Assembly (NCBI GenBank): GCA_013349325.1
Contig: DUZX01000012.1
Location: forward strand, 1-64,000
Reading direction: 5' to 3'
Origin: Desulfuromonadales bacterium
GTDB taxonomy: Bacteria; Desulfobacterota; Desulfuromonadia; Geobacterales; Pseudopelobacteraceae
DNA: 64,000 bases
The notes below the pieces were generated by a model. The model saw only the letters and a program-made list of their open reading frames with translations, made no database searches and was not told the origin of the DNA. Below, in pieces: positions 45,934 through 54,682 of the stretch. Both the position numbers and the translations under genes were made by a program. The stretch's first letter is position 1. Every line of letters begins with the position of its first letter.

Positions 45934-46857
45934 TTATTTTATAAAACTCTGATCGTCTTTTTCATTGAACATCGTCAACGGACCTTTTTCCGTTACTTCG
46001 AAACCGGCTTCGTGGTCGTAGAGTTCCTTCAGCTCTTTGGCCATTTTACGGTTTAGAAGGTTCAGCGGAATGTCCATCGGACAGACCCGTTCGCATTCGG
46101 CGCAACCGGCACAGCGACCGGCCAGATGCATGGCCCGTACGATGTGCCAGGCGGTATTGCCGGCCGGACGAGGCGTTGTCTCCACCATCTGCGGCTTGTT
46201 GCGGTCGCAAAGGCACTGTTCGCAGAAACAGAACGGACAGACTTGGCGACAAGCGTAGCACTTGATGCATTTCGCAAACTGCTCCTTCCAGTAGGCCCAG
46301 CGTTCTGCCGGGGTCAAAGCTTCCAGGCGGGCAATCTCGACGGCATACTTTTTTTCCAGTTCCGGGGTTAGCGGCGTCTCTGTCGGAACAAAATCACACC
46401 CCGTCGGCAGATGGGCGTCGCATTCGGTGCACTTAGGGGCAAGAGACTCATCCGTAAGCTCCTGAGACGGGGCAAAAGTCGAAGCGAGAACACCGGCGCA
46501 GGGCACACCAATCAGATACAACTCTTCACGCTTGAGTTGCGACTCTCCCATCAATCCGGTCAAGGCCTTCATATCACAGCCTTTAACAACTATGCCGATC
46601 TTCCCTTTCTTTGGGATATCTTTCTTGGCCTTGGTCAGATAGACGGCCAGGTTGTTGACGCAGGCCGGAGTGAAAATCAGTTTTTGTGCGTCAGAAGCGT
46701 CCGTTATCACGATCGGCTGGGCTGAACCTTTCCTCCGTGCAGCGGCGTAGCCGACAATCGTCGAGACCTGCCCGTCAGAGAGGATTCGTTTCGCTTCCGC
46801 CTGTATGGATTCCGAGATGGCGGCATAGATGGATGTTTCGATGAGTGTACTTGTCAT
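45934..46857 (-). CDS. flxC: FlxC, 4Fe-4S subunit
   Basis: 307 residues. An N-terminal domain like FlxB/coenzyme F420 hydrogenase beta (GIVVKGCDMKALTGLMGE), a Cys-rich middle (CTECDAHLPTGCDF) and clustered ferredoxin motifs CIKCYACRQVCPFCFC and CAGCAECERVCPMDIP. With FlxB it forms the electron wire of the Flx module. Ten bases after flxD, nine before flxB. Confidence 0.86.
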   Translation of the reverse strand: MTSTLIETSIYAAISESIQAEAKRILSDGQVSTIVGYAAARRKGSAQPIVITDASDAQKLIFTPACVNNLAVYLTKAKKDIPKKGKIGIVVKGCDMKALTGLMGESQLKREELYLIGVPCAGVLASTFAPSQELTDESLAPKCTECDAHLPTGCDFVPTETPLTPELEKKYAVEIARLEALTPAERWAYWKEQFAKCIKCYACRQVCPFCFCEQCLCDRNKPQMVETTPRPAGNTAWHIVRAMHLAGRCAGCAECERVCPMDIPLNLLNRKMAKELKELYDHEAGFEVTEKGPLTMFNEKDDQSFIK

Positions 46858-46867
46858 AAATTTCCCG

Positions 46868-47371
46868 TCAAATTGCGTTGTACGCTTCTTTCAGTTCCGG
46901 TGTATTGATCGCGCCGGACCACTGTTCTTCCATGGCAAGCTCCTTGAATTCCGTCATCGGCCCCATGTTCCTGACTTTTTCCGTTAGATCAGTAACGACC
47001 TCGACCCACTTGCCCCCTTCAGCAGCGGAAACCCAGGAGAACTGCAGGCGGTTCAAGTCGACTCCGACAAATTCCAGCAGCTTGCGGAATACGGCGAATC
47101 TTCTGCGGGCGTGGAAGTTGCCGGCGATATAATGGCAGTCACCCGGATGGCATCCGGAGACCAGGACGCCGTCAGCACCCTGCTGAAAAGCCTTGAGAAT
47201 AAAAACCGGGTCGATGCGACCGGTGCAGGGGAACTTGAGCACCCGCACATTGGACGGATACTGCATGCGGCTGGTTCCGGCCAGGTCGGCCCCGGCGTAC
47301 GTACACCAGGTGCAGACGAAGGCGAATATTTTGGGTTCAAAGGTATGCTGTTGCTGTGCTAGGTGCATCAT
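46868..47371 (-). CDS. flxD: FlxD (MvhD-like) electron-transfer subunit
   Basis: 167 residues; two adjacent ATGs, the second better spaced from AGAGG. CTWCTYAGADLAG and GCHPGDCHY are the 2Fe-2S-type cysteine motifs of MvhD/HdrD-delta proteins, which dock the electron donor to HdrA. Separated from hdrA by a repeat at 47383-47466. Confidence 0.9.
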   Translation of the reverse strand: MMHLAQQQHTFEPKIFAFVCTWCTYAGADLAGTSRMQYPSNVRVLKFPCTGRIDPVFILKAFQQGADGVLVSGCHPGDCHYIAGNFHARRRFAVFRKLLEFVGVDLNRLQFSWVSAAEGGKWVEVVTDLTEKVRNMGPMTEFKELAMEEQWSGAINTPELKEAYNAI

Positions 47372-47382
47372 AACCTCTTATG

Positions 47383-47466
47383 GAGACAGAAGACAGAATT
47401 CAGAAGTCAGTAAAAAATCATCCTGTCTCCTGAATTCTGACTCCTGACTCCTGAATTTTGAATTCA
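47383..47466. repeat. Intergenic repeat between hdrA and flxD
   Basis: GAGACAGAAGACAGAATTCA facing CTGTCTCCTGAATTCTGACT gives an imperfect inverted repeat, and CTCCTGA is repeated in tandem on the right. No coding potential. It has the look of the common CAGAATTCAGGAGTC-type bacterial intergenic repeat. Confidence 0.72.
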
Positions 47467-47470
47467 GCTT

Positions 47471-49468
47471 TTACAGTGCCTCGATCATTGCAATAACTTG
47501 TTCATCGGTGTAGCCGTCCAGCTCCACACATTTGGAAGGACAGGTAGCCTGGCAGGTACCGCAGCCGGCGCAGACACCCGGATTGACATAGGCGACTACT
47601 TTTATGAGATTGCCCTGACGGTCGCGAATCTCTTTTTCTTCAACGGCGCCATAGGCACAGACCTTCTTGCAGGCAAAGCAGCCGACACAACCAGCTTCGC
47701 GCACGCGGGCCACGATCGGTTCGCGTTCCAGTTGATCCTTGGAAAAGAGTGTCATGACTTTGGCGGCAGCGGCAGAAGCCTGGGAGACTGTTTCGGGGAT
47801 ATCTTTGGGGCCCTGACAGGCACCGGCCAGATAGATACCGGCCGTAGCGCATTCCACCGGACGCAGCTTGGCGTGGGCCTCGGAATAGAAGTTGTATTTG
47901 TCATAGGAGATACCCAGCTTCTGAGCCAGCAGATCGGCCCCTTTCTGGGGCTGGATGGCGGTCGCCAGCACGACCATGTCGGCCTCTATCTCGACCTGAA
48001 CACCAACGGCAATGTCACTCCCCATCACGACGATCTTGTCACCTTTCTGATAGAGACGCGAGACCATACCCCGGATATAGACGGCATCTTCTTCTTCAAT
48101 CGCTCTTCTCCAGAATTCGTCGTAGCTCTTGCCGGGGGTTCGTGCGTCCATGAAGAAAACATAGGCCTGACCTCCGTGAACTTTGTGATGATAGAGCATG
48201 GTATGCTTGGCGGTGTACATGCAGCAGACTTTGGAACAGTAACTGATCCCCTTTTCACGGGCACGCGAGCCGATACACTGAATAAAAACTATCTGTTTTG
48301 GCTCCTTGCCGTCAGAAGGGCGCAGGATTTTTCCACCGGTCGGACCGGAAGCGCTGGCCAGACGCTCAAAAGTCATACCATCAATCACGTCCGCTATCTT
48401 GCCATGCCCGAATTCACCGTAGCCTTTGATAGGTGAGCCTTTCGGCTTTTCGTCGATGGTGTAGAGGTCAAAACCGGTAGCCACCACAATTGCTCCGACC
48501 GGTTCAACAATCAGACTGTCTTCCTGCTCAAAGTCCACAGCGCCCGGCCCGCAGACCTTCTGGCAGACGCCGCATTTTCCGGTCTTGAATTTGGTGCAGT
48601 TTTCGCGATCAATGACCGGAGTATTGGGCACCGCTTGCGGAAAAGGGATGTAGATGGCCGTGCGCATACCGATATTCTGGTCAAATTTGTTGGGTATTTT
48701 TTTCTGGGGGCATTTGGTCATGCAGACGCCGCAACCGGTACATGTGTCTTCATTAACCGAGCGGGCCTTTTTCTTGATCGTGACCTGGAAGTTGCCGATA
48801 TACCCTTCCACCAGCTCGATTTCTGAATAAGTGTAGAGCTTGATCTTGGGATGGTTGGCAACATCGACCATTTTGGGGGTCATAATACACTGCGAACAGT
48901 CCAGCGTCGGAAATGTCTCGGAGAGCTGCGCCATGTGGCCACCGATCGAGGGTTCCCGCTCGACGAGAACAACTTCATGACCGGCATCGGCGATGTCCAG
49001 AGCAGCCTGGATACCGGCAATACCGCCGCCGATGACCAGCGAACGCTTGGTGACCGGTACCGTGATGGTCGGCAGGACACGGTTTTTCTTGACGCGTTCA
49101 ACCATCATGCCGACGATTTCAGTCGCCTTGATAGTCGCTTCTTCGATATTTTCGTGGACCCAGGAGCAGTGCTCACGGATATTGGCCATTTCGCACAGAA
49201 ACGGATTCAGACCGGCCGCTTCAACCGCCTTGCGGAAGGTTTTTTCGTGCATACGCGGTGAACAGGCCGCCACGACAACATGGGAGAGCTTCTGCTCCTG
49301 AATTGTTTTCTTCAGCAGCGTTTGGCCCGGATCCGAGCACATGTATTTGTAATCAGTTGAGAATGCAACGCCGGGCAGACGACCGACGTCCCGTGCAACC
49401 CGTTCGACATCAACAGTCCGGGATATGTTTTCGCCGCAATGGCAGATAAATACACCTATTCTTGACAT
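47471..49468 (-). CDS. hdrA: HdrA, FAD-containing electron-bifurcating subunit
   Basis: 665 residues. An N-terminal CHCGENI segment and DYKYMCSDPGQ cysteine region, FAD-binding GGGIAGIQAA, the HdrA-specific EREPSIGGHMAQLSETFPT, further cluster motifs CTGCGVCMTKCP and CGVCQKVCGPGAV, and two C-terminal ferredoxin sites (CVGCFACKKVCAYGAV; CAGCGTCQATCPSKC). The FAD splits electron pairs between ferredoxin and HdrBC. No selenocysteine context is needed. Ends start-to-stop against hdrB. Confidence 0.95.
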   Translation of the reverse strand: MSRIGVFICHCGENISRTVDVERVARDVGRLPGVAFSTDYKYMCSDPGQTLLKKTIQEQKLSHVVVAACSPRMHEKTFRKAVEAAGLNPFLCEMANIREHCSWVHENIEEATIKATEIVGMMVERVKKNRVLPTITVPVTKRSLVIGGGIAGIQAALDIADAGHEVVLVEREPSIGGHMAQLSETFPTLDCSQCIMTPKMVDVANHPKIKLYTYSEIELVEGYIGNFQVTIKKKARSVNEDTCTGCGVCMTKCPQKKIPNKFDQNIGMRTAIYIPFPQAVPNTPVIDRENCTKFKTGKCGVCQKVCGPGAVDFEQEDSLIVEPVGAIVVATGFDLYTIDEKPKGSPIKGYGEFGHGKIADVIDGMTFERLASASGPTGGKILRPSDGKEPKQIVFIQCIGSRAREKGISYCSKVCCMYTAKHTMLYHHKVHGGQAYVFFMDARTPGKSYDEFWRRAIEEEDAVYIRGMVSRLYQKGDKIVVMGSDIAVGVQVEIEADMVVLATAIQPQKGADLLAQKLGISYDKYNFYSEAHAKLRPVECATAGIYLAGACQGPKDIPETVSQASAAAAKVMTLFSKDQLEREPIVARVREAGCVGCFACKKVCAYGAVEEKEIRDRQGNLIKVVAYVNPGVCAGCGTCQATCPSKCVELDGYTDEQVIAMIEAL

Positions 49469-50350
49469 TTACAGTAACCCTTTTTCTTTTAATAACGGCG
49501 TCGGGTTGACGATCATGGCATTTAGGCCAAGCTGGTCAGGAGCAAGTCCGACAGAGAGCCCGACCAACTGGGTCAGGTAAAAGACCGGCAGATTGTATTC
49601 GGCGCTGTACACATTTTCGATTTCTTTCTGGCGAATATCCAGGTTGCCGTGGCACAGCGGGCAACCGACCATGATACAGTCGGCTCCGGCCGCTTTGGCG
49701 GAGTCAAGAATGGCATTGGTCAACTGTAAAACAACGCCGGGGCGTGACAGGGTAAAATTGGCACCGCAGCATTCGAGGCGATGAGTCCAGGCTACCGTTT
49801 CGGCTCCGGACGCTTCAACAACCCGCTCCATGATCGTGGGGGCTTCCGGGCAGTCAAGGTTCGGTACATCGGTCGGACGAGTCAGCAGACAACCGTAGTA
49901 GCAGGCGACTTTAAGACCGGCGAGCGGTTTACTTACAGAAGCGGCCAGGCGTTCCAACCCCAGATCTTTAGCCAGGATTTCCAGCAGATGCTTGACCTTA
50001 CCGTCCAGTTTGACCGGAGCGTCAATTGCCTTTTCCACCTGTTTACGTTTGGTGGCATTTTCTTCCAGAGTATGCTGGGTAAATTTGAGGCGCGAGAAGC
50101 AGGAAGCACAGGCCACGGCCAGGTCCCCTTCCACCTGCTCTGCCAGTTCAAGGTTTTTGGCACAGAGCGAAAGAGATAACAACTCGTCAACATTATGGGC
50201 CGGCGTGGCACCGCAGCAGAACCAGTCGGGGACTTCCGTCAGACTGATGCCAAGCGCGCTGAAAAGTTCACGCGTCGACAGGTCATATTCTCCGGCCGAG
50301 GCGTGCAGTGAACAACCGGGATAATAGGCGTATTTGAGGGTATCGTTCAT
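49469..50350 (-). CDS. hdrB: HdrB, non-cubane cluster catalytic subunit
   Basis: 293 residues. Two CCG domains: YYPGCSLHA, WFCCGATPAHN and CASCFSRL, then CYYGCLLTR, LECCGANF and GCPLCHGNL. In methanogens this subunit cleaves heterodisulfides at two non-cubane Fe-S clusters; in sulfate reducers it is thought to reduce DsrC. The physiological disulfide here is unknown because no DsrC is seen. hdrA starts on the base next to its stop. Confidence 0.94.
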   Translation of the reverse strand: MNDTLKYAYYPGCSLHASAGEYDLSTRELFSALGISLTEVPDWFCCGATPAHNVDELLSLSLCAKNLELAEQVEGDLAVACASCFSRLKFTQHTLEENATKRKQVEKAIDAPVKLDGKVKHLLEILAKDLGLERLAASVSKPLAGLKVACYYGCLLTRPTDVPNLDCPEAPTIMERVVEASGAETVAWTHRLECCGANFTLSRPGVVLQLTNAILDSAKAAGADCIMVGCPLCHGNLDIRQKEIENVYSAEYNLPVFYLTQLVGLSVGLAPDQLGLNAMIVNPTPLLKEKGLL

Positions 50351-50370
50351 GAGTAAGAACCTTTCAATCC

Positions 50371-50400
50371 TTCAGGTCAGACATATCTGACCGGTCTGAA
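50371..50400. repeat. Short palindrome between hdrC and hdrB
   Basis: TTCAGGTCAGACATATCTGACC then GGTCTGAA, read on the plus strand as GGTCAGA-CATA-TCTGACC nested in TTCAG/CTGAA. Shares the GACCGGTC core with the repeat inside pfaA. Confidence 0.6.
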
Positions 50401-50411
50401 GGCAGTTGCTT

Positions 50412-50996
50412 TTACAGCGCTTCACCTTTTTTACGCATCTCTTCAATGCGGCTGAATATCTTCTGGATTTCGGTCAGATTCTTGTTTTTCCTCTGGAACA
50501 TCTTCAGCTTGCCTTTGGCAAACAGCTTGGGACCAAGCATCATATCCTTGAGAAACTGGCCGGATTTGACGTTGAATACGGCTGCAAGCCGCATCTCGTA
50601 CTGACGCCCATAGCTGCTGATGTTCTGTAAAAAAAGTTTATTGGCTAACTGGACGTAACTTTCCTTGGAGGGACCTTCTGCGTCCCAAGAGAGTTTGCGC
50701 AGGGCATCCATGATCGAAGCCAAATGAACTTTGTTGGGGCAACGGGTAGAGCAGGTTTCGCAGGAGGCACAGTACCAGATTGATCGACCGGCCAGAACAC
50801 GCTGCCACTGACCCAGCTGAAGCAGGCGCATGACCCGGTTGGGAGGGTGTTCCATAAAAGTTGCCATCGGGCAACCAGCCGAGCATTTGCCGCATTGAAA
50901 ACAACTGCGCACCGACGTGTCAGAAAGCGTTTCAACTTTTCGGATAAAACCGGTATCCATCGTCTCCTGAGAAAGGAGCATCTTTTTCTTTTTCAC
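50412..50996 (-). CDS. hdrC: HdrC, 4Fe-4S subunit
   Basis: 194 residues, GTG start at 50996 with AAGGA six bases upstream; an ATG 12 codons on is the alternative. Two ferredoxin motifs, CFQCGKCSAGCP and CASCETCSTRCPNKV, link HdrA to HdrB. A Lys-rich C-terminal tail. First gene of the seven-gene leftward operon hdrCBA-flxDCBA. Confidence 0.93.
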   Translation of the reverse strand: MKKKKMLLSQETMDTGFIRKVETLSDTSVRSCFQCGKCSAGCPMATFMEHPPNRVMRLLQLGQWQRVLAGRSIWYCASCETCSTRCPNKVHLASIMDALRKLSWDAEGPSKESYVQLANKLFLQNISSYGRQYEMRLAAVFNVKSGQFLKDMMLGPKLFAKGKLKMFQRKNKNLTEIQKIFSRIEEMRKKGEAL

Positions 50997-51088
50997 GTTA
51001 TATCCTTGTCACTACTACTCGTTACGGAATGCATAGTACGGCACATGATAGCGATTGTCGCAGTAAGCAAAAATGTATCTATCCTGCT

Positions 51089-51119
51089 ATTATATACGCC
51101 AAAATTTCTCATTAAACAA
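51089..51119 (-). promoter_or_regulatory. Possible promoter of the hdr-flx operon
   Basis: Perfect TATAAT on the minus strand (51094-51089) with TTGTTT upstream at a long 19-base spacing. The leader to hdrC would be about 85 bases. Only the -10 is strong. Confidence 0.42.
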
Positions 51120-51199
51120 CAAGTTTAGTAATAGCAAAATAATTCGTTTTGAGTAAATGTCAACAATATTTACATAGGACAAAATAAAATCACTCGGAC

Positions 51200-51228
51200 T
51201 TGAATAGTATCAATTTTTCAGGTAGTAT
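51200..51228 (+). promoter_or_regulatory. Promoter of the small beta-barrel gene
   Basis: TTGAAT, 17-base spacer, TAGTAT at 51223-51228; about 36 bases before the ATG with its AAAGGAGA ribosome site. Confidence 0.62.
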
Positions 51229-51264
51229 CCGCGAACAAATCATGTACAAAAAAGGAGACAAACA

Positions 51265-51723
51265 ATGAAACGAAGTATTTTCAATCTGATAGCCCTGCTG
51301 GCGCTGGCGGCGCCTGCCTGTGCCTCCGACTCGATTGCCGTCGGCGTAAGGGGTGGCGTTGCTGTTGCTGAAAAGAGTTTCAGCACAGAGGTGTTCGGCG
51401 ACCTGTACCTGAACAGACTGCTTTCAGTCGGCGCAACATTCGGCTACACGATGATTGATAAGGACAAACACAGCTTCAAGCGCGACACTTCCGTTCCAAT
51501 CACCGCACTGTTCAAGGTACACGCTCCAGTTCCCTTTATCAAACCATACGCGGGACTGGGACAAGCCCTTATATTTCACAACAGCAAGGCAACCAAGGGG
51601 AGCGTAATCGGAGTTGCCGGTCTTAACCTGCCGATCGGGCCGCTTTTTCTCAATGCCGAATACCGACGCCAGTTTGACGACAAGCATGATTTCCTGGCCG
51701 GCGGTGCCGGAATCGCGTTTTAA
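51265..51723 (+). CDS. Small outer membrane beta-barrel protein
   Basis: 152 residues. AAAGGAG upstream. Signal peptide to about 20, then alternating hydrophobic strands (VGVRGGVAVAEKSF, LSVGATFGYTMI, VPITALFKVHAP, IKPYAGLGQAL, GVAGLNLPIG, FLNAEYRRQF, FLAGGAGIAF) ending in aromatic Phe, typical of an eight-stranded OmpA/OmpW-like barrel. No plug or peptidoglycan domain. Function unknown. Confidence 0.8.
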   Translation: MKRSIFNLIALLALAAPACASDSIAVGVRGGVAVAEKSFSTEVFGDLYLNRLLSVGATFGYTMIDKDKHSFKRDTSVPITALFKVHAPVPFIKPYAGLGQALIFHNSKATKGSVIGVAGLNLPIGPLFLNAEYRRQFDDKHDFLAGGAGIAF

Positions 51724-51799
51724 TCATTTCTGCCTGAATAAACTGGCCCATCTCCGCTGCTCCGGTGATGGGCCCTGTTTTGCAAAGATGTCAGAACGA

Positions 51800-51958
51800 T
51801 CAGTAAATAATTATATAGCCATGTTCTTCCGCAATTTTCCGCACTTCATCCTTCTCCTGCAGTCGATAGTTTTTTCCTTCCAGCTTGAAAACAAATCCAC
51901 CTTCACCGTCCGGAATCAAACCTTCCAGAAGCGCCTCAAAGGTTGCTGTCTTGACCAT
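51800..51958 (-). CDS. Small conserved-type protein of 52 residues
   Basis: Reads MVKTATFEALLEGLIPDGEG, then a GGFVFKLEGKNYRL beta-like core and a charged helix ending IAEEHGYIIIY. The ATG at 51958 has a strong GGGAGGG ribosome site six to seven bases upstream. It lies 24 bases after the threonine aldolase stop and is probably its co-transcribed partner. No membrane helix or known motif that I recognise; function unknown. Confidence 0.72.
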   Translation of the reverse strand: MVKTATFEALLEGLIPDGEGGFVFKLEGKNYRLQEKDEVRKIAEEHGYIIIY

Positions 51959-51982
51959 ATCGTGCCCTCCCCTCTCTTGTTC

Positions 51983-53053
51983 TCAGCATCCGGCAACAGC
52001 GGAACGAATTGCAGCTGTCAGCTGCTGGACATCCTCAGAGGTCGTTTGCCATGAGCACATGAACCGCGCCCCCCCCGAACCTATAAACGAATAGAAATGC
52101 CACCCTGCAGCACGCAGACCGGCGGCAACTTTTTCCGGTAGTTCTATAAATACCGAATTGGCTTGACGCGGATACATAACCCGCACTCCTGCAATCCCGA
52201 CGAGGTTACGCTCCAGCAGCTCAGCACAGTCATTGGCATGACGGGCGTTTTTCAGCCAGGTACCCTCTTCGAGCATGCCGATCCAGGGTGCAGAAATAAA
52301 GCGCATCTTGGAGGCCAGCTGACCGGCTTGCTTGCAGCGATAGTCAAACTCTTCGGCAAGTTCACGATTGAAAAAAAGTACCGCTTCACCCACCGCCATA
52401 CCGTTTTTAGCGCCCCCCAGACAGAGCACATCAACGCCGACCCGCCAGGTTATGTCAGCCGGGTGCACGTTCAACGAGGCTACGGCGTTGGCAAAACGCG
52501 CCCCATCCATCTGGACACGCAAACCGTACTGCCGTGCCAATGCACTGGCAGCCCGAATTTCATCCGGCGTATAAACGGTGCCGACTTCGGTAGCCTGCGT
52601 CAGACTCAGTACTCGAGGACGCGGATAATGGATATCACTGCGCCGGGTTATGGCCCGTTCTACCTCCGCCAAATCAAATTTTCCATTTTCACCCGGCACA
52701 TGCAGAATCTTCGTACCATTGGAGAAAAACTCCGGAGCGCCGCATTCATCGGTTTCGACATGCGCCAGCTCATGGCAGATGACACTGTGATACGAGCGAC
52801 AGAGAGATGCCAACGCCAGCGAATTGGCCGCCGTGCCGTTAAAGACAAAAAACACCTGACAATCGGTCTCAAAGACCTGGCGTAGCTGTTGACAGGCCCG
52901 CTCTGTCCAGGGATCATCACCGTAGGAAGACACAAAACCGGTGTTGGCGCTCTGCATGGCCTGCCACGCCTGCGGACAGATCCCGGCATAGTTGTCGCTG
53001 GCAAACTGATTATAGTCGGTTCGTGCTGCAGAAGTTTGCTCTAAAGCGTCCAT
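51983..53053 (-). CDS. ltaE: Low-specificity L-threonine aldolase
   Basis: 356 residues, GGGAG before the ATG. PLP enzyme of aspartate-aminotransferase fold: FASDNYAG at the start, FNGTAANSLA, HVETDECGAPEF, MDGARFANA and the PLP lysine Lys216 in LGGAKNG. It splits L-threonine/allo-threonine into glycine and acetaldehyde. A 52-residue gene follows on the same strand. Confidence 0.92.
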   Translation of the reverse strand: MDALEQTSAARTDYNQFASDNYAGICPQAWQAMQSANTGFVSSYGDDPWTERACQQLRQVFETDCQVFFVFNGTAANSLALASLCRSYHSVICHELAHVETDECGAPEFFSNGTKILHVPGENGKFDLAEVERAITRRSDIHYPRPRVLSLTQATEVGTVYTPDEIRAASALARQYGLRVQMDGARFANAVASLNVHPADITWRVGVDVLCLGGAKNGMAVGEAVLFFNRELAEEFDYRCKQAGQLASKMRFISAPWIGMLEEGTWLKNARHANDCAELLERNLVGIAGVRVMYPRQANSVFIELPEKVAAGLRAAGWHFYSFIGSGGARFMCSWQTTSEDVQQLTAAIRSAVAGC

Positions 53054-53228
53054 ACGTTCTCCCTCAATGAACCGGATTCATCAGACCGGTATCTGATAGA
53101 TTTGACAAATTAGCATCTGTTGTTACCGGTTGCCAGAATTTTTCTGAATACACTCGCGTCACAAGAGTTGAATAGTCGCACACAAATAGCTATTATGAAA
53201 CCGCTCGTCACCTGCGAGGTTATTTTTC

Positions 53229-54089
53229 ATGCGCTACAGCCATATGCGACTCTCACACAAGCTCGTCCTTATCGGGCTGTTCACATCCGTTTTCGTCGGC
53301 CTGACTGTGCTGCGCACGCCATCCATGACACATGAACCGGCAGCATCACCGTCGGATACGTCCAAGGAGGATCTGACGAGGATCGAATACCCAAGCCTGA
53401 AGCAGATCCGCTGGCACGGGCACTTTATCCAACCCGATCAGACCCTGGAATCGCTTTTTGGTGATAATTGGATCAGCGTCGCCCGCTTTAACCGGATTGA
53501 CCGGCGGCACGTGTATCCCGGTATGACGATCAAAGTACCGGACAACCTGGAGGAGATCCGCCACTACTGCCCGCTGCCTGAACAGTACGAACCGGCCAAA
53601 CGGCATGAAAAATACATTCTGGTGGATATTACCGAGCAGTGGCTGGCAGCCTACGAGTACGGCAAACGGGTCTTTTCGGCACCGGCAGCTACCGGGAAAC
53701 TAACTACCGAAACGCCTGTCGGCATGTTCCAGATTTCAACTCGCCATCTGACACATACCTCGTCACTCTACAAGACAGCTAATGATGAAGAGCAATATCC
53801 GATGGACAATGCCCTGCGCTTTTATATCGGCCCTGATAACGTTTCATACTGGCTGCATGCACGCGACCTGCCGGGCAAACCGGCTTCACACGGCTGCATC
53901 GGCCTGTATGATGAAGATATGCAGAAGAGAGTCTTCAACAGCCCGCAGAAACCGGTATTGCGTGACTCACAATTACTCTACGAATGGGCCGCCGGTGAAG
54001 ATGAATACGGCGATGACTATGGAGATTCAGATGAACTGGAGGACGGTCCTATTGTGGAGGTTCGCGGAACACTGCCGCAGTATATCTAA
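53229..54089 (+). CDS. L,D-transpeptidase (YkuD) with LysM-like region
   Basis: 286 residues; GAGG precedes the ATG. One N-terminal membrane anchor or signal (about 10-30), a LysM-like segment (about 66-104; DQTLESLFG...NRIDRRHVYPGMTIKVP, shown in parts), and a YkuD domain with His221 and catalytic Cys223 in SHGCIGL. It makes 3-3 peptidoglycan cross-links or attaches proteins to the wall. A very acidic C-terminus (EDEYGDDYGDSDELED). Followed by an exported protein gene that may be co-transcribed. Confidence 0.88.
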   Translation: MRYSHMRLSHKLVLIGLFTSVFVGLTVLRTPSMTHEPAASPSDTSKEDLTRIEYPSLKQIRWHGHFIQPDQTLESLFGDNWISVARFNRIDRRHVYPGMTIKVPDNLEEIRHYCPLPEQYEPAKRHEKYILVDITEQWLAAYEYGKRVFSAPAATGKLTTETPVGMFQISTRHLTHTSSLYKTANDEEQYPMDNALRFYIGPDNVSYWLHARDLPGKPASHGCIGLYDEDMQKRVFNSPQKPVLRDSQLLYEWAAGEDEYGDDYGDSDELEDGPIVEVRGTLPQYI

Positions 54090-54147
54090 AAGACAGCTGC
54101 GGCATTGAGAGGAGCTTCGGCTCCGTACGTAACTCGGGAGGAATGGT

Positions 54148-54591
54148 ATGAAGCGATATCTTTGGATTGTCATGGCACTGGTCGCAGCCGCTGAACCTGC
54201 ACTGGCAGCACGAACCGTTTATCTGAAAGAAGGGGGGACCATTACCGCCACATCAGTCTGGCGGAGCAAAGGGCAGGTGCATGTCCTGGTAAACCGCGAT
54301 ACATTGACACAGTTTCCCTCATCTGAAATCGACCTGAAGCGAACCTTTCCGCGCAGACACCGCAGCATGACAACCAGTCGGCCGTCAGCAGTCCACGCCC
54401 CGCCAACAGCTGCAACGGCAGCAGCCGTAAAAACGGAAGAACAAAAAGATGGCAAGCGCACATCACACATGACACTGCCGGAAATGCCTAAAATCAAGGA
54501 GCGGAATCCGGAAGACCTGGTTCCTTCCAGTGGTGGCGGTGGGTCCATCCGGCAGCATAAAAAAGAACTGGCGGAGCGAATTGGCGACTAA
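54148..54591 (+). CDS. Exported hypothetical protein
   Basis: 147 residues with GGGAGG before the ATG. Signal peptide to about 20, a short beta segment (TVYLKEGGTITATSVWRSKG) reminiscent of DUF-type 'KdgG' surface domains in Geobacter exported proteins, then a basic, Pro/Ala-rich tail ending in SGGGGSI and a charged helix. I do not recognise a family. Lies 58 bases after the L,D-transpeptidase gene, with a GGAGC-TTCG-GCTCC hairpin between them, and ends at a terminator. Confidence 0.65.
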   Translation: MKRYLWIVMALVAAAEPALAARTVYLKEGGTITATSVWRSKGQVHVLVNRDTLTQFPSSEIDLKRTFPRRHRSMTTSRPSAVHAPPTAATAAAVKTEEQKDGKRTSHMTLPEMPKIKERNPEDLVPSSGGGGSIRQHKKELAERIGD

Positions 54592-54609
54592 GCGGGCCGT
54601 AACTCCTGA

Positions 54610-54643
54610 CAAAAAGGGCGATCCCGATGGACCGCCCTTTTTG
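54610..54643 (+). terminator. Rho-independent terminator
   Basis: CAAAAAGGGCG and CGCCCTTTTTG pair around ATCCCGATGGAC, with T-runs on both strands, between the hypothetical gene and converging hemB. Confidence 0.9.
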
Positions 54644-54682
54644 TTTCCTTGAAGCGAGGCTGGCGCCTCTTTAGATTATCTC

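Noticed and set aside
47498-48436. Long plus-strand frame opposite hdrA
   Set aside because: Antisense to intact HdrA with conserved Fe-S motifs.
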